Assembly: GCF_023921125.1 (NCBI RefSeq)
Contig: NZ_CP099466.1
Coordinates: 1,054,001-1,118,000, forward strand
DNA from: Arthrobacter caoxuetaonis
GTDB lineage: Bacteria > Actinomycetota > Actinomycetes > Actinomycetales > Micrococcaceae
DNA: 64,000 nucleotides
Direction: 5' to 3'
Positions 33,184-41,546 of the stretch are shown here, in pieces. Each line of letters begins with the position of its first letter. Position 1 is the stretch's first letter. A model generated the notes under the pieces. It searched no databases and had not been told where the DNA came from. It worked only from the letters and a program-made list of their open reading frames with translations. The translations under genes were made by a program, and so were the position numbers.

Positions 33184-35321
33184 CCAGCCCCTTGCAGGAC
33201 CGGCCACGGCTGCTCTTTTTCCGCTGGGCCAAGCCGGGACTGCCTGCGTTCCTTAAAGGGCATCTGGACGAACATGTCCAGATCCTGCAGCACTTTTTCG
33301 AGGTCAAGGTCATTGACCGCGACTGCGACTATGCCGCTGAGTGCGATTCCTTCCAGCCGGCCCTGAGCATTTTTGAATCCGGTGTCTACGCCGGAGAGCG
33401 GAACATCAGGAACACCGGCAGCCGGCCGGACATCCCGAAGCTGGGTTTCCTGCATTCAGATGCCTACGATCTTGCCCGCGCTGTCTTCCTTTCAGACATG
33501 GACCGCTGGGGGGTGGAGGAGTTCTTCACCACCTCCGTGGCGATGGCCGAGTACACGCCCGAGATCGCGGACCGGCTCTTTGTCTGGCCAAACGCCGTCG
33601 ACCCCGCCATTTTCCGTCGCTATCCCGTAGAGAAAAACATTCCGGTTCTCTTTACCGGCAGCCAGGAGCGCCACTATCCGTGGCGCAACGCCCTCGGGCG
33701 CGTGCTTTCCCGCAGCTTTGCCACCATGACCATGCCGCACTACGGATGGGGGAAGGGCGGCGGCCGGACGGTGTACGGCGAGCAGTACGCGCGGCTTCTC
33801 AGCGCCAGCGTCTTTGTGCCCGCGTGCGGGAGCATGTCCCGCGACCTGGTCCGCAAGCACTTGGAAATCCCGGCCGCAGGCGCCTGCCTGGTGGCGGAGG
33901 ACACCCCCGCGCTCGCGGCCTTTGGATTCGTGGACATGGAAAACTGTGTCCTCGGCGAGGCTGCCGGGATCCCGGACAAACTGGATGCCCTTCTGGCGGA
34001 CCCGGAACGGCTGGAAGCGGTCGTTGCGGCCGGCCACGACCTGGTGCACTCCAGGCACACCCAGGCGCACCGGAGCCAGATCAGGGAATGGCTGGACCTG
34101 CAGGCGAAGCGCGGTCCCGGGGAGCACACTGTGCAGGCCGGACCGGCCGGAAACCTTTTCCTGGCACCGGCTGGCCAGGGCCCGGACCCGTTCCGCGCAG
34201 GCGGGCGGGACCGCGGCCTGCTGGCTACCGGCTGGCATCTGCTGGAATGCCGCGACGTGGACGGCGCCCGGCAGGAGTTCCTGAAATGCCTGAATTTCTA
34301 CTTCATTCCGGAGGCGGTGCTCGGGTTGGCGTACTGCGAGCTGTCAGCCGGCAATGCGCAGGCGGCCAGGGACTGGACAACCCAAGCACTCGTGGACACC
34401 TTCACGGACCGGTCCGCCCCTGATCCGGACCCGGTCCTGTGGGCGACCCACATCCGCGCCCTGCTGTGCGGCGGGGAACGGGACCAGGCTGCAGCTGCCG
34501 CGTCGCGCTTCCCGGACCTGAGGCACCGCGAGCTGGACCGCATCCGGCGGAGCCTGGAGCTGGGGACAGCCGAAGGCCCGGCCCGTGCCTCGATCTGTCC
34601 GGTTCCGTTCCGTTCGGACGAAGACTGGCTCCGCGAACTGAACCATCACCTGCAGGCCTGCGGGCAGCTCCCTTCTGCGGCCCGCACCTCCGCCGGGGCA
34701 TCCGCGGCTGCGCCGGGCGACGGGCGCCAGCTGGCGGCCCACGTCCGGCACGATGTGCGCCGCGCCCGGGAGCGGGCAAGCCGCCGGCTCCGCTGGCGGC
34801 TGCGCACGGGAGCCGCCAAGCAGATCCGGCTGAGGCTTTCCCCGCTGAAGCAGAAGCTGCTCACCGACGATTTTTCCAGAACGATCACGGACGTGGTGAG
34901 GCGTGAAGGTCTCGACCAGGCAGTCCTCTACGGTGAACCCGGCCGGGACCGCGGGCTGCGGGCGCTGCACCGTGGACTCAACCTGAATCCCTCCCTGCCG
35001 CGGTTGACCATGATTCCCGGAAGCGGCGGTGAACCGCCGGCCACCCGAGAGGCACGGGTAGTTGCCTACGTGGCGGACCCAGCGGCGGCAGCGGGAGCCG
35101 CGGAGTATCTTTCAGGCTGCACCCTGGTCATTCTGCGCGGCACAACCACCGCAGCCGGATACCAGCTGCTGGGCGAATTGAGCGCGGGGAGCGACCTGGT
35201 CCTCCTGGCCCACGATCCGCTCCGCGGCCATGTACTGCTGGGCCGTACGGGCCGCAGGAGCGCCGCGACCCGGCAGTCGGGCGGCCGTCCGGTTCCGCAG
35301 GCGGAGAGGACCCCCTCATGA
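33180..35321 (+). CDS. CgeB-like glycosyltransferase with extended C-terminal region
   Basis: The 713-residue protein starts with a GT-B-like domain resembling the CgeB/DUF3880 group (about residues 1-315). LLFFRWAKPGLPAFLKGHLD, FFTTSVAMAEYTPEIADRLF, then WPNAVDPAIFRRYP, VLFTGSQERHYPWRN and LEIPAAGACLVAEDTPALAA are typical of a donor-site architecture. A TPR-like stretch follows (about 345-400, ATGWHLLECRDVDGARQEFL). The last 300 residues are unassigned and include a basic, Arg-rich helical segment (about 515-560). The frame is open to 32760 inside the flippase gene, but ATG 33180 overlaps the flippase stop by 4 nt and is preferred. Donor and acceptor sugars are unknown. Confidence 0.8.
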   Translation: MTSPLQDRPRLLFFRWAKPGLPAFLKGHLDEHVQILQHFFEVKVIDRDCDYAAECDSFQPALSIFESGVYAGERNIRNTGSRPDIPKLGFLHSDAYDLARAVFLSDMDRWGVEEFFTTSVAMAEYTPEIADRLFVWPNAVDPAIFRRYPVEKNIPVLFTGSQERHYPWRNALGRVLSRSFATMTMPHYGWGKGGGRTVYGEQYARLLSASVFVPACGSMSRDLVRKHLEIPAAGACLVAEDTPALAAFGFVDMENCVLGEAAGIPDKLDALLADPERLEAVVAAGHDLVHSRHTQAHRSQIREWLDLQAKRGPGEHTVQAGPAGNLFLAPAGQGPDPFRAGGRDRGLLATGWHLLECRDVDGARQEFLKCLNFYFIPEAVLGLAYCELSAGNAQAARDWTTQALVDTFTDRSAPDPDPVLWATHIRALLCGGERDQAAAAASRFPDLRHRELDRIRRSLELGTAEGPARASICPVPFRSDEDWLRELNHHLQACGQLPSAARTSAGASAAAPGDGRQLAAHVRHDVRRARERASRRLRWRLRTGAAKQIRLRLSPLKQKLLTDDFSRTITDVVRREGLDQAVLYGEPGRDRGLRALHRGLNLNPSLPRLTMIPGSGGEPPATREARVVAYVADPAAAAGAAEYLSGCTLVILRGTTTAAGYQLLGELSAGSDLVLLAHDPLRGHVLLGRTGRRSAATRQSGGRPVPQAERTPS

Positions 35322-37315
35322 GTGCCAATGGACCGCTGTGGTGGATAGCGGGAACGCCGTGGAATGAGATTGCCGGCACCGAGAAACAGCTGGCGAGTGC
35401 CCTGGCCGAGTACCGCGAAGTCGCGTGGGTGGATCCACCTGCGCCGGTCTTCGGCGGGCGGGCCAGGGGCGTGCTGCCTTCCGCGGAGAAGGTGGCACAC
35501 CGGATCTCCCGGATCATCGTGCCTGTTCCTCCGGGTGCATCACGGCCGGTGATCAAACCTGTCGCGGAAATGATGCTGCAGCGTGCCCTGAACTCCCGGC
35601 TGCGGGAGGGAAGGACACCCGCGGCGGTCATTGTTGCCGGCCCCCTCGCACGGTTTCCCCGGGGCATACTAGGTGTGAAGGTTTTCTTCGTGACGGATGA
35701 CTGGGTGGCCGGAGCGCCCCTGATGGGGTTCTCCGCCGCCCGGATCGACCGCTGCATGCGTCGGAACCTCCGCGATGCGGACCTGGTAGCGGCGGTCACC
35801 CCGGACCTGGCAGAACGGTTGCAGCAGTTGCAGCCCGGGCTGCGGGTACTCCACCTGCCCAACGGGTGCGTGCCGCTTCCAGCCCCGCCGGACGGCCCCC
35901 GCCGCAAAACAGCGGTGCTGCTGGGCCAGCTCAACGAACGCCTGGACCTCTCCATCCTGGAGGCGCTGGCCACGGCTGGAATCGAGCTGAAGGTCATCGG
36001 TCCGCGCACCGAACGCGACCCGGCAGTCAGCGCCCGGCTGGACTCGATCCTGGCCATGGACAGCGTGAGCTGGGAACCGGAGATTCCGGCGGCAGCTATC
36101 CCGGACCGGCTCAGCAGGGCGTCGGCAGGCATCACCCCCTACGCCGATACGGCCTTCAACCGTGCCAGTTTTCCGCTGAAGACCCTTGATTATCTCTCGG
36201 CGGGGCTGCCGGTCGTTGCCACCGATCTGCCGGCAGCCCGCTGGCTGCGCACCGGACATGTACTCATTGAGGGCACCGCCGAAGGATTCGTAGCCGCCGT
36301 GAAACGAGTGCTTGAAGCCGAACCCACCCGGGAGCAGATTGCCGAACGGCAGCACGTGGCCCGGGAGCATTCCTGGGATGCGCGTGCGCGGGCGTTCCTG
36401 GCGGCAGTCGATGCTCCGGCACCGGCGTGGGAAGGCGACCACTTCCTGATCACCAGGTTCAACCTCCCCACTCCCGGCCCCGAATCCCTGGTCCGTGCGC
36501 GAGATGGATGGCTCCGGGAGCGGGCGGAGCTCTTCGAACGCTATTGCCTGCCCTCAGTGGCAGCACAAACACAGACAGCATTCCGCTGGGTGATCTACTT
36601 CGATCCCGAAAGCCCGCACTGGCTCAGGGACCGGATTCGGGAATGGTCGGCCGGCGGGCTGTTTACCCCCATCTTCCGGGCATCGGTCGAAAACGGTCAG
36701 TTGCTTGCGGACCTCCGTTCGCTTTCCGGTGGGTCGGCGGCGGCAGAACTGATGACGACCAACCTGGACAACGACGACGGCGTGGCAGCAGATTTTGTGG
36801 AGCGCCTGCAGCAGGCCGCGGGCCACGCCCGCGGTGTCCGGAGCGCCCTGTACCTGCCGCGCGGCCTGATACTCAGCGGCCGGCGCCTGTTCGCCCGCAC
36901 CGACCGGACGAACGCCTTCTGCTCCGTGGTGGAACCATGGGCGGGCGCTGTCACCTGCTGGACTGAGTGGCACACGATGCTCGGGCGCACGATGCCGGTG
37001 AGGGAAGTCCAGGGGCCTCCGGGGTGGCTTCAGGTGGTTCACGGCGGAAACGTCAGCAACCGGATCCGTGGCGTTCGGGTACCACCGGAAAACTACCGGG
37101 GACTGTTCCCGGGGCTGCTCAGCGGTGCGGAACCACCCTCGGCTGCCGAGCGCACGTATGAACTGCTGCTGGGAACTCCGCGCCGCGCGGTACGTTCCGG
37201 CCTGCGGACAGCGGCCAAGACCGTCCTGCTGCAGCTGGCAGGCAAAGACGGAATCGACCGGGTAAAAGAACACATCGGTGCCTTGAAGGCCGCCGTGGCG
37301 AGGGGAAGATCATGA
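35318..37315 (+). CDS. Two-domain glycosyltransferase (GT4-like plus putative rhamnosyltransferase domain)
   Basis: The 665-residue product joins two transferase domains. The N-terminal half (about residues 1-365) looks like a TuaH-type GT-B enzyme: WWIAGTPWNEIAGTEKQLAS, FVTDDWVAGAPLMGFSAARI, NGCVPLP, and the C-terminal donor region ITPYADTAFNRASFPLKTLD followed by YLSAGLPVVATDLP. The second half (about 375-590) matches the putative rhamnosyltransferase family (pfam11316 type): LITRFNLPTP, RYCLPSVAAQTQTAFRWVIY and the acidic MTTNLDNDDGVAADF. It is coupled by 4-nt overlaps to the gene before and the chain-length gene after. Two linkages from one polypeptide is inferred. Confidence 0.83.
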   Translation: MSANGPLWWIAGTPWNEIAGTEKQLASALAEYREVAWVDPPAPVFGGRARGVLPSAEKVAHRISRIIVPVPPGASRPVIKPVAEMMLQRALNSRLREGRTPAAVIVAGPLARFPRGILGVKVFFVTDDWVAGAPLMGFSAARIDRCMRRNLRDADLVAAVTPDLAERLQQLQPGLRVLHLPNGCVPLPAPPDGPRRKTAVLLGQLNERLDLSILEALATAGIELKVIGPRTERDPAVSARLDSILAMDSVSWEPEIPAAAIPDRLSRASAGITPYADTAFNRASFPLKTLDYLSAGLPVVATDLPAARWLRTGHVLIEGTAEGFVAAVKRVLEAEPTREQIAERQHVAREHSWDARARAFLAAVDAPAPAWEGDHFLITRFNLPTPGPESLVRARDGWLRERAELFERYCLPSVAAQTQTAFRWVIYFDPESPHWLRDRIREWSAGGLFTPIFRASVENGQLLADLRSLSGGSAAAELMTTNLDNDDGVAADFVERLQQAAGHARGVRSALYLPRGLILSGRRLFARTDRTNAFCSVVEPWAGAVTCWTEWHTMLGRTMPVREVQGPPGWLQVVHGGNVSNRIRGVRVPPENYRGLFPGLLSGAEPPSAAERTYELLLGTPRRAVRSGLRTAAKTVLLQLAGKDGIDRVKEHIGALKAAVARGRS

Positions 37316-38034
37316 CGATGCCACAAAGCCTGCGGGTGCTCGTCCGTCGCTGGTACCTGGTCCTCTTCGGGCTGGCCGTGACTGGACTGATGTGCGCAGC
37401 AGCGAATTACCTGGTGCCGCCGTCCTACGACGCTCGAGGCAGCATGGTGCTCATGCCTCCGACTGCCAACGTGGGCGACGACGGGAACCCTTACCTGCTG
37501 CTGGGAGGGATGAGTGAGGCGCTCGACGTCCTGGTCCGGCAGGCCAACTCGCCAACCGTTCGTGACCGCGTGCTGGACGACTTCGACTCCGCGACCTACA
37601 CCGTGGAAGCTGACCGGACCACGAGCGGATCCATCGTGGTGGTCCAGGCCACGGCGGACACGGAAGCCGCATCCCTGGAGCTGCTGGAGGGAGCGATGCA
37701 GACGCTGCCGGCGACGCTGGACCGTATGCAGGATGAATTGGCTGTCACACAGGAGCAGCGAATCGACATTATGCCCGTGGTTGTCGACGCCGAAGCGGTG
37801 CTCAATGTTAAACAGACCCTGCAGGTAGTGGGCGTCGCCGGGCTGATCGGTCTCTCAGCGACATTTATGGTCACGGCCCTGCTGGACGGCCTTTTGCTGC
37901 ACCGCCGCGAACGCCGGGCGGCAATCGACGCCGCAGGACTGAGCCCGGCCGGACGGGAAACGCCGGCGCGGAGCGGCGGACGTCCGGGGACCGTGAAGCT
38001 GCCTGCGCCAGAGAAAGATGTCCCGGTTCGGTGA
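37312..38034 (+). CDS. Wzz-like chain-length/polysaccharide co-polymerase protein (first)
   Basis: The 240-residue inner-membrane protein has one N-terminal helix (about residues 16-36), an extracytoplasmic region that starts with the Wzz-like VPPSYDARGSMVLMPPT, a helical part (about 105-155) and a second membrane helix (about 172-195). The tail is short and basic, rich in Gly, Pro and Arg. The plan matches polysaccharide co-polymerases without a fused tyrosine kinase, and no kinase gene is seen nearby. It is paired with a second protein of the same plan in the next gene. Confidence 0.78.
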   Translation: MTMPQSLRVLVRRWYLVLFGLAVTGLMCAAANYLVPPSYDARGSMVLMPPTANVGDDGNPYLLLGGMSEALDVLVRQANSPTVRDRVLDDFDSATYTVEADRTTSGSIVVVQATADTEAASLELLEGAMQTLPATLDRMQDELAVTQEQRIDIMPVVVDAEAVLNVKQTLQVVGVAGLIGLSATFMVTALLDGLLLHRRERRAAIDAAGLSPAGRETPARSGGRPGTVKLPAPEKDVPVR

Positions 38035-38699
38035 CCGCAGCCCGCCTTATCGAGATCCTGGTCCGCCGCTGGTACGTCCTGCTCGCCGGGATCCTGTGCA
38101 CGTTCCTGGCGTTCTGGGTCCTGAGCCAGTCAGAGACCGTGTACGCCGCCCAATCCGACCTGGTGTTCCTGGCGCCCGGGCTGCCGGGGGAGGGCCGCCA
38201 CCTCACGGAGACCGAATCACAGACCCTTATCGATTTCACCGCAATCGTTGAACGCAAGGTCCTGGCCGGAAGCCCGTCCGCCAAGCTGGCCTCACCGACC
38301 GCCTCACTGTTCGGGACCGGCATCCGGGAAGGCACATCGATCAACATACTGGACACCGGCGGGCAGTGGGTGTCCTCGTTCAGCCGGCCTGTTTTGTCCG
38401 TGCAGGTCGCCGGACCGTCCCGGGAACAGGTCAGCGAAGGCATGGAAGAAGTGCTTGCCGAGGTTCGTGCCGTCAGCAGGGACCTCCAGATCGAGGCCGG
38501 CGCCGACCCGGCGTCACTCATCACTGTTGAACGGGCCCCGGAGGAACTGATCATCACGTCCTTCGGGACCACCCGCCTGGGGCAGGCCAAGGCGCTGGTT
38601 GCCCTCGGCACCAGCGGTCTTGCGCTGTCCTGCGCCGCCGCGGCGGCTGTCGATGCTGCCGCCACACGCCGGGGAAGGCGGCAGTCATGGCGGGAATAG
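38031..38699 (+). CDS. Wzz-like chain-length protein (second)
   Basis: The 222-residue protein is a distant paralogue of its upstream neighbour. It shares the opening pattern LIEILVRRWYVLLAGILCTF (compare LRVLVRRWYLVLFGLAVTGL), the post-membrane QSDLVFLAPG and a second helix near residues 182-205. The start is GTG, with a 4-nt overlap. Two adjacent, non-identical co-polymerase subunits could form a mixed ring, but this is speculation. The stop overlaps the polymerase gene by 13 nt. Confidence 0.76.
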   Translation: MTAARLIEILVRRWYVLLAGILCTFLAFWVLSQSETVYAAQSDLVFLAPGLPGEGRHLTETESQTLIDFTAIVERKVLAGSPSAKLASPTASLFGTGIREGTSINILDTGGQWVSSFSRPVLSVQVAGPSREQVSEGMEEVLAEVRAVSRDLQIEAGADPASLITVERAPEELIITSFGTTRLGQAKALVALGTSGLALSCAAAAAVDAAATRRGRRQSWRE

Positions 38700-40033
38700 A
38701 CGCCCAGCCGGCTTACGCCGGTGCCGCAGACAACCGGGCGGGCACCACCGGCGACGCCGTGTCCTTCCTGACCGTGTACCTCATCCTCACCGTGGTGCTG
38801 CCCTCCTACCTGGCCATTACCGCCCTGGGCTCATTGGGCCGCCCGTCGACCCTGTGGGGGCTTCTCGGCCTGTTCTGGTGGGTTTTCGAACGGCTTCGGC
38901 GAACCACTGCCGTTCCCCATGGATCCAAGGCTGTCCGCTGGGCGTTGCTGCTCTTCCTGGGAGCGGTGCTCATGAGCTACGCGGTCTCCAACCTGCAGGG
39001 AATCCCGCCCAGTGAATCGACCCCGGCAGACACCGGCATGCTCCGGGTCGCCGGGTGGGTGGGGATCGCGCTGCTGGCGAATGACGGGATCCCCTCCTGG
39101 GAGCGCTGGCTGGTCCTGATCCGGCGGCTGGTATTCATGGGCGGCTTGACCGCGGTCCTGGGGCTGGGCCAGTTCCTGACCGGACAGAGCCTTCTCGAAT
39201 GGATGTCCTTTCCCGGTTTCACTGCGGACAGCGCCTACGGATCAGTGAGCAGCCGCGGAGAGTTTGTCCGTCCTTCCGGCACCGCGTCGCAGCCGCTGGA
39301 ATACGCCGTCGTGCTGTCCATGGTGCTGCCACTGGCGCTCACACTGGCACTTACCGAGCGGCAACGCTCCCTGGCCGCACGCTGGTGGCCGGTCCTCGCT
39401 CTTGCATTGGCGTCGATCACCTCCGGTTCGCGCTCAGCCTTCATCGGTGCGGCAGTGGGACTCGTGGTCCTGGTCCCGACGTGGTCTGCCGCTGTGCGGC
39501 TGAGGGTGCTGATCGCGATGACCGTGGTCATGGGGATTGTCTATGTGGCGGTGCCGGGCATCGCCGGAACGGTGCGCGGCATGTTCCAGTCCCTCGGGAA
39601 CGACTCGAGTTCGCTTTCCAGGACCGACAGCTATGACATAGCCGTGGAAATCGCGTCGCGCAACCTCTATTTCGGACGCGGCTTCGGAACGTTCCTGCCG
39701 CACTACCGGATCTTCGACAACGGCTATTTGACCGCGCTGGTGGAAATCGGCGTGATCGGGGTGCTCCTGCTGATTCTGGTCCTGCTTGCGGGGATGTGGT
39801 GTTCGTTCCGGACCGCCCGCAGCACGGCCCCGGCGGGAAGTCCTGTCCGGGCTATAGGAGCTGCCCTGGCCGCATCGATACTGGCCGGAGGCGTCCTGTT
39901 CGCGTTCTTTGACGGCCTGAACTTTTCCATCTCCGCGGCCCTGCTCTTCCTCATGGCGGGCGTGGCCGGCAGCTACCGCGGATTGAACAGGACACCATCA
40001 AACGGCAAGAGCCCCCTCCAGGAGGATCCATGA
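38687..40033 (+). CDS. O-antigen ligase/Wzy-like polymerase
   Basis: The 448-residue membrane protein has about 10-12 hydrophobic helices and a large extracytoplasmic loop (about residues 165-205) before GTASQPLEYAVVLSMVLPLA. The ligase/polymerase signature region (pfam04932 type) is visible as ALASITSGSRSAFIGAAVGL, and the C-terminal NLYFGRGFGTFLPHYRIFDN followed by GYLTALVEIGVIGVL resembles Wzy and WaaL ends. In a locus with a flippase and chain-length proteins it is most likely the polymerase. It overlaps the second chain-length gene by 13 nt and the lipoprotein gene by 4 nt. Confidence 0.87.
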   Translation: MAGIDAQPAYAGAADNRAGTTGDAVSFLTVYLILTVVLPSYLAITALGSLGRPSTLWGLLGLFWWVFERLRRTTAVPHGSKAVRWALLLFLGAVLMSYAVSNLQGIPPSESTPADTGMLRVAGWVGIALLANDGIPSWERWLVLIRRLVFMGGLTAVLGLGQFLTGQSLLEWMSFPGFTADSAYGSVSSRGEFVRPSGTASQPLEYAVVLSMVLPLALTLALTERQRSLAARWWPVLALALASITSGSRSAFIGAAVGLVVLVPTWSAAVRLRVLIAMTVVMGIVYVAVPGIAGTVRGMFQSLGNDSSSLSRTDSYDIAVEIASRNLYFGRGFGTFLPHYRIFDNGYLTALVEIGVIGVLLLILVLLAGMWCSFRTARSTAPAGSPVRAIGAALAASILAGGVLFAFFDGLNFSISAALLFLMAGVAGSYRGLNRTPSNGKSPLQEDP

Positions 40034-41415
40034 CAGCCCTGCCAAACTGCAGCCCGGGAACGGAAGGCCGGGCCAGTCCTGTCCGGGCCGACGTCCCGTC
40101 CGGAGGCCGCGCTTCGAAACGGTTTGCCTGCACAGCCAGGGGCGCCGGGGCGATGGGACTGGTCCTGGCAGCTGCCCTGACCGGTTGCACCTCAGAAGCG
40201 GCTGCACCGGCGCAGGAGCCGGATGCGTCCGCGGACCTTTTCCTGCCCCGCATCCCATGGGAAGGAGGATCAGAGTACTGGGCACAGTTTTCCAACGCTG
40301 ACGCGGCGGGATGGTCCGATCCCGCGTTCTTCCCGATCGTGTCGTGGCACAACGGGATCAGCAGCAATGAGGAAGTGCAGTATGACAAGTCCCTGGGACT
40401 GAACACGTACATCGGGCTGTCGGAGGACACCAGCTTCGATCTGTTCGAAGCCAACGACGTGTTCTGGATCGGTGACCGGCTCAACGAATCGTTCAATCCG
40501 GAAAGCCCTCATTGGGTGGGAACTTTCCTTGATGACGAGGTGGACGGCCGGTTCAGTCCTGAGCAGGGACTGCGCCAACTGGAGGCCCGGGCGCAAACGG
40601 CTCCCGCGGGGACGTTCACGATGGCGAACTTCACCCAGATGGTCATTAGCCAGGACATGGCTGCGCGCGACGCGGAGAACCTGGTCAACGGGCCCACCGA
40701 CGTCGTCTCGATGGACATGTACTGGTACACGGTCCCGCACTGCTCGCTGGAGCCGTACCGCAGTCCGTACCTGGTGGAAATCACCCAGCCGGCGTGCCGT
40801 ACCGCCTCGAGCTACGGGCGGTCTGTCGAGGCGCTCCGGATGCGCGACGCCGCAGACGGTTCGCTGCAGCGGCTGTGGCACTTCGTCGAGAACCTTAACG
40901 GCGGTCCCGCTGAGGGAACGTACTCCGGATACGCCCAGCCAGGACAGATCCAGGGTGCCGTCATGAGCGCCGTGATCAATGAGGCCCGCGGCATCCTGTA
41001 TTTCAACCAGAGCTTCTCCGGCGAATGTGAAACGTCAAACGTGTTCCGGGCCTCGCAGGTCATCCCCGATTTCTGCGGACAGCCCCAGATTGATGCCGTG
41101 CGGGAGGTCAATAACCGGATCCATGAACTGGCTCCGGTCATCAACACCCAGTCCTACGAGTACTCGTTCGGCACAGGCCTGGACACCATGCTCAAGACCG
41201 ACGGCACCCATGCCTACGTGTTCGCGATGCCCGAGGGCGGCAGTGAGCCAGGTGAACGGACCTTCAAGCTGCCGCAGGGGACAGCCACCGGCGACGTCGA
41301 AGTCCTGTTCGAAAATCGTGTCCTGTCCGCCGGAGGCGATGGCAGCTTCAGCGACAGCTTTGAACACGAGTACACCTTCCACATTTACCGCGTTCCGCTC
41401 GCCGGCCAAGGGTGA
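40030..41415 (+). CDS. Secreted lipoprotein, possibly glycoside-hydrolase-like
   Basis: The 461-residue protein has a long 40-residue N-region, then GLVLAAALTGC with a lipobox whose Cys is residue 53, so it should be a membrane-anchored lipoprotein. The exported part has TIM-barrel-like text: FFPIVSWHNGISSNEEVQYD, LGLNTYIGLSEDTSFDLFEA, then HWVGTFLDDEVDGRFSPEQG, and NGPTDVVSMDMYWYTVPHC. Acidic residues in the DDEVD and DMYW segments are candidate active-site residues. No exact family is recognised; a polysaccharide-cleaving or polysaccharide-binding role is inferred from its place at the end of the chain. GGAGG at 40020-40024 precedes the ATG at 40030, and the start overlaps the polymerase stop by 4 nt. 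Confidence 0.7.
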   Translation: MTALPNCSPGTEGRASPVRADVPSGGRASKRFACTARGAGAMGLVLAAALTGCTSEAAAPAQEPDASADLFLPRIPWEGGSEYWAQFSNADAAGWSDPAFFPIVSWHNGISSNEEVQYDKSLGLNTYIGLSEDTSFDLFEANDVFWIGDRLNESFNPESPHWVGTFLDDEVDGRFSPEQGLRQLEARAQTAPAGTFTMANFTQMVISQDMAARDAENLVNGPTDVVSMDMYWYTVPHCSLEPYRSPYLVEITQPACRTASSYGRSVEALRMRDAADGSLQRLWHFVENLNGGPAEGTYSGYAQPGQIQGAVMSAVINEARGILYFNQSFSGECETSNVFRASQVIPDFCGQPQIDAVREVNNRIHELAPVINTQSYEYSFGTGLDTMLKTDGTHAYVFAMPEGGSEPGERTFKLPQGTATGDVEVLFENRVLSAGGDGSFSDSFEHEYTFHIYRVPLAGQG

Positions 41416-41546
41416 GACTACCCATCTCCGGCCGCCCTCTCCGCACCAGTGCAGGTGAAGAGCCGGTACCGCCCACTGCTTTCCTTCCGGCCGGAGGCTC
41501 CTACCGTGGGGTTCTCCGGAACGGAAGCATTTGAAGGATCCAGAAC

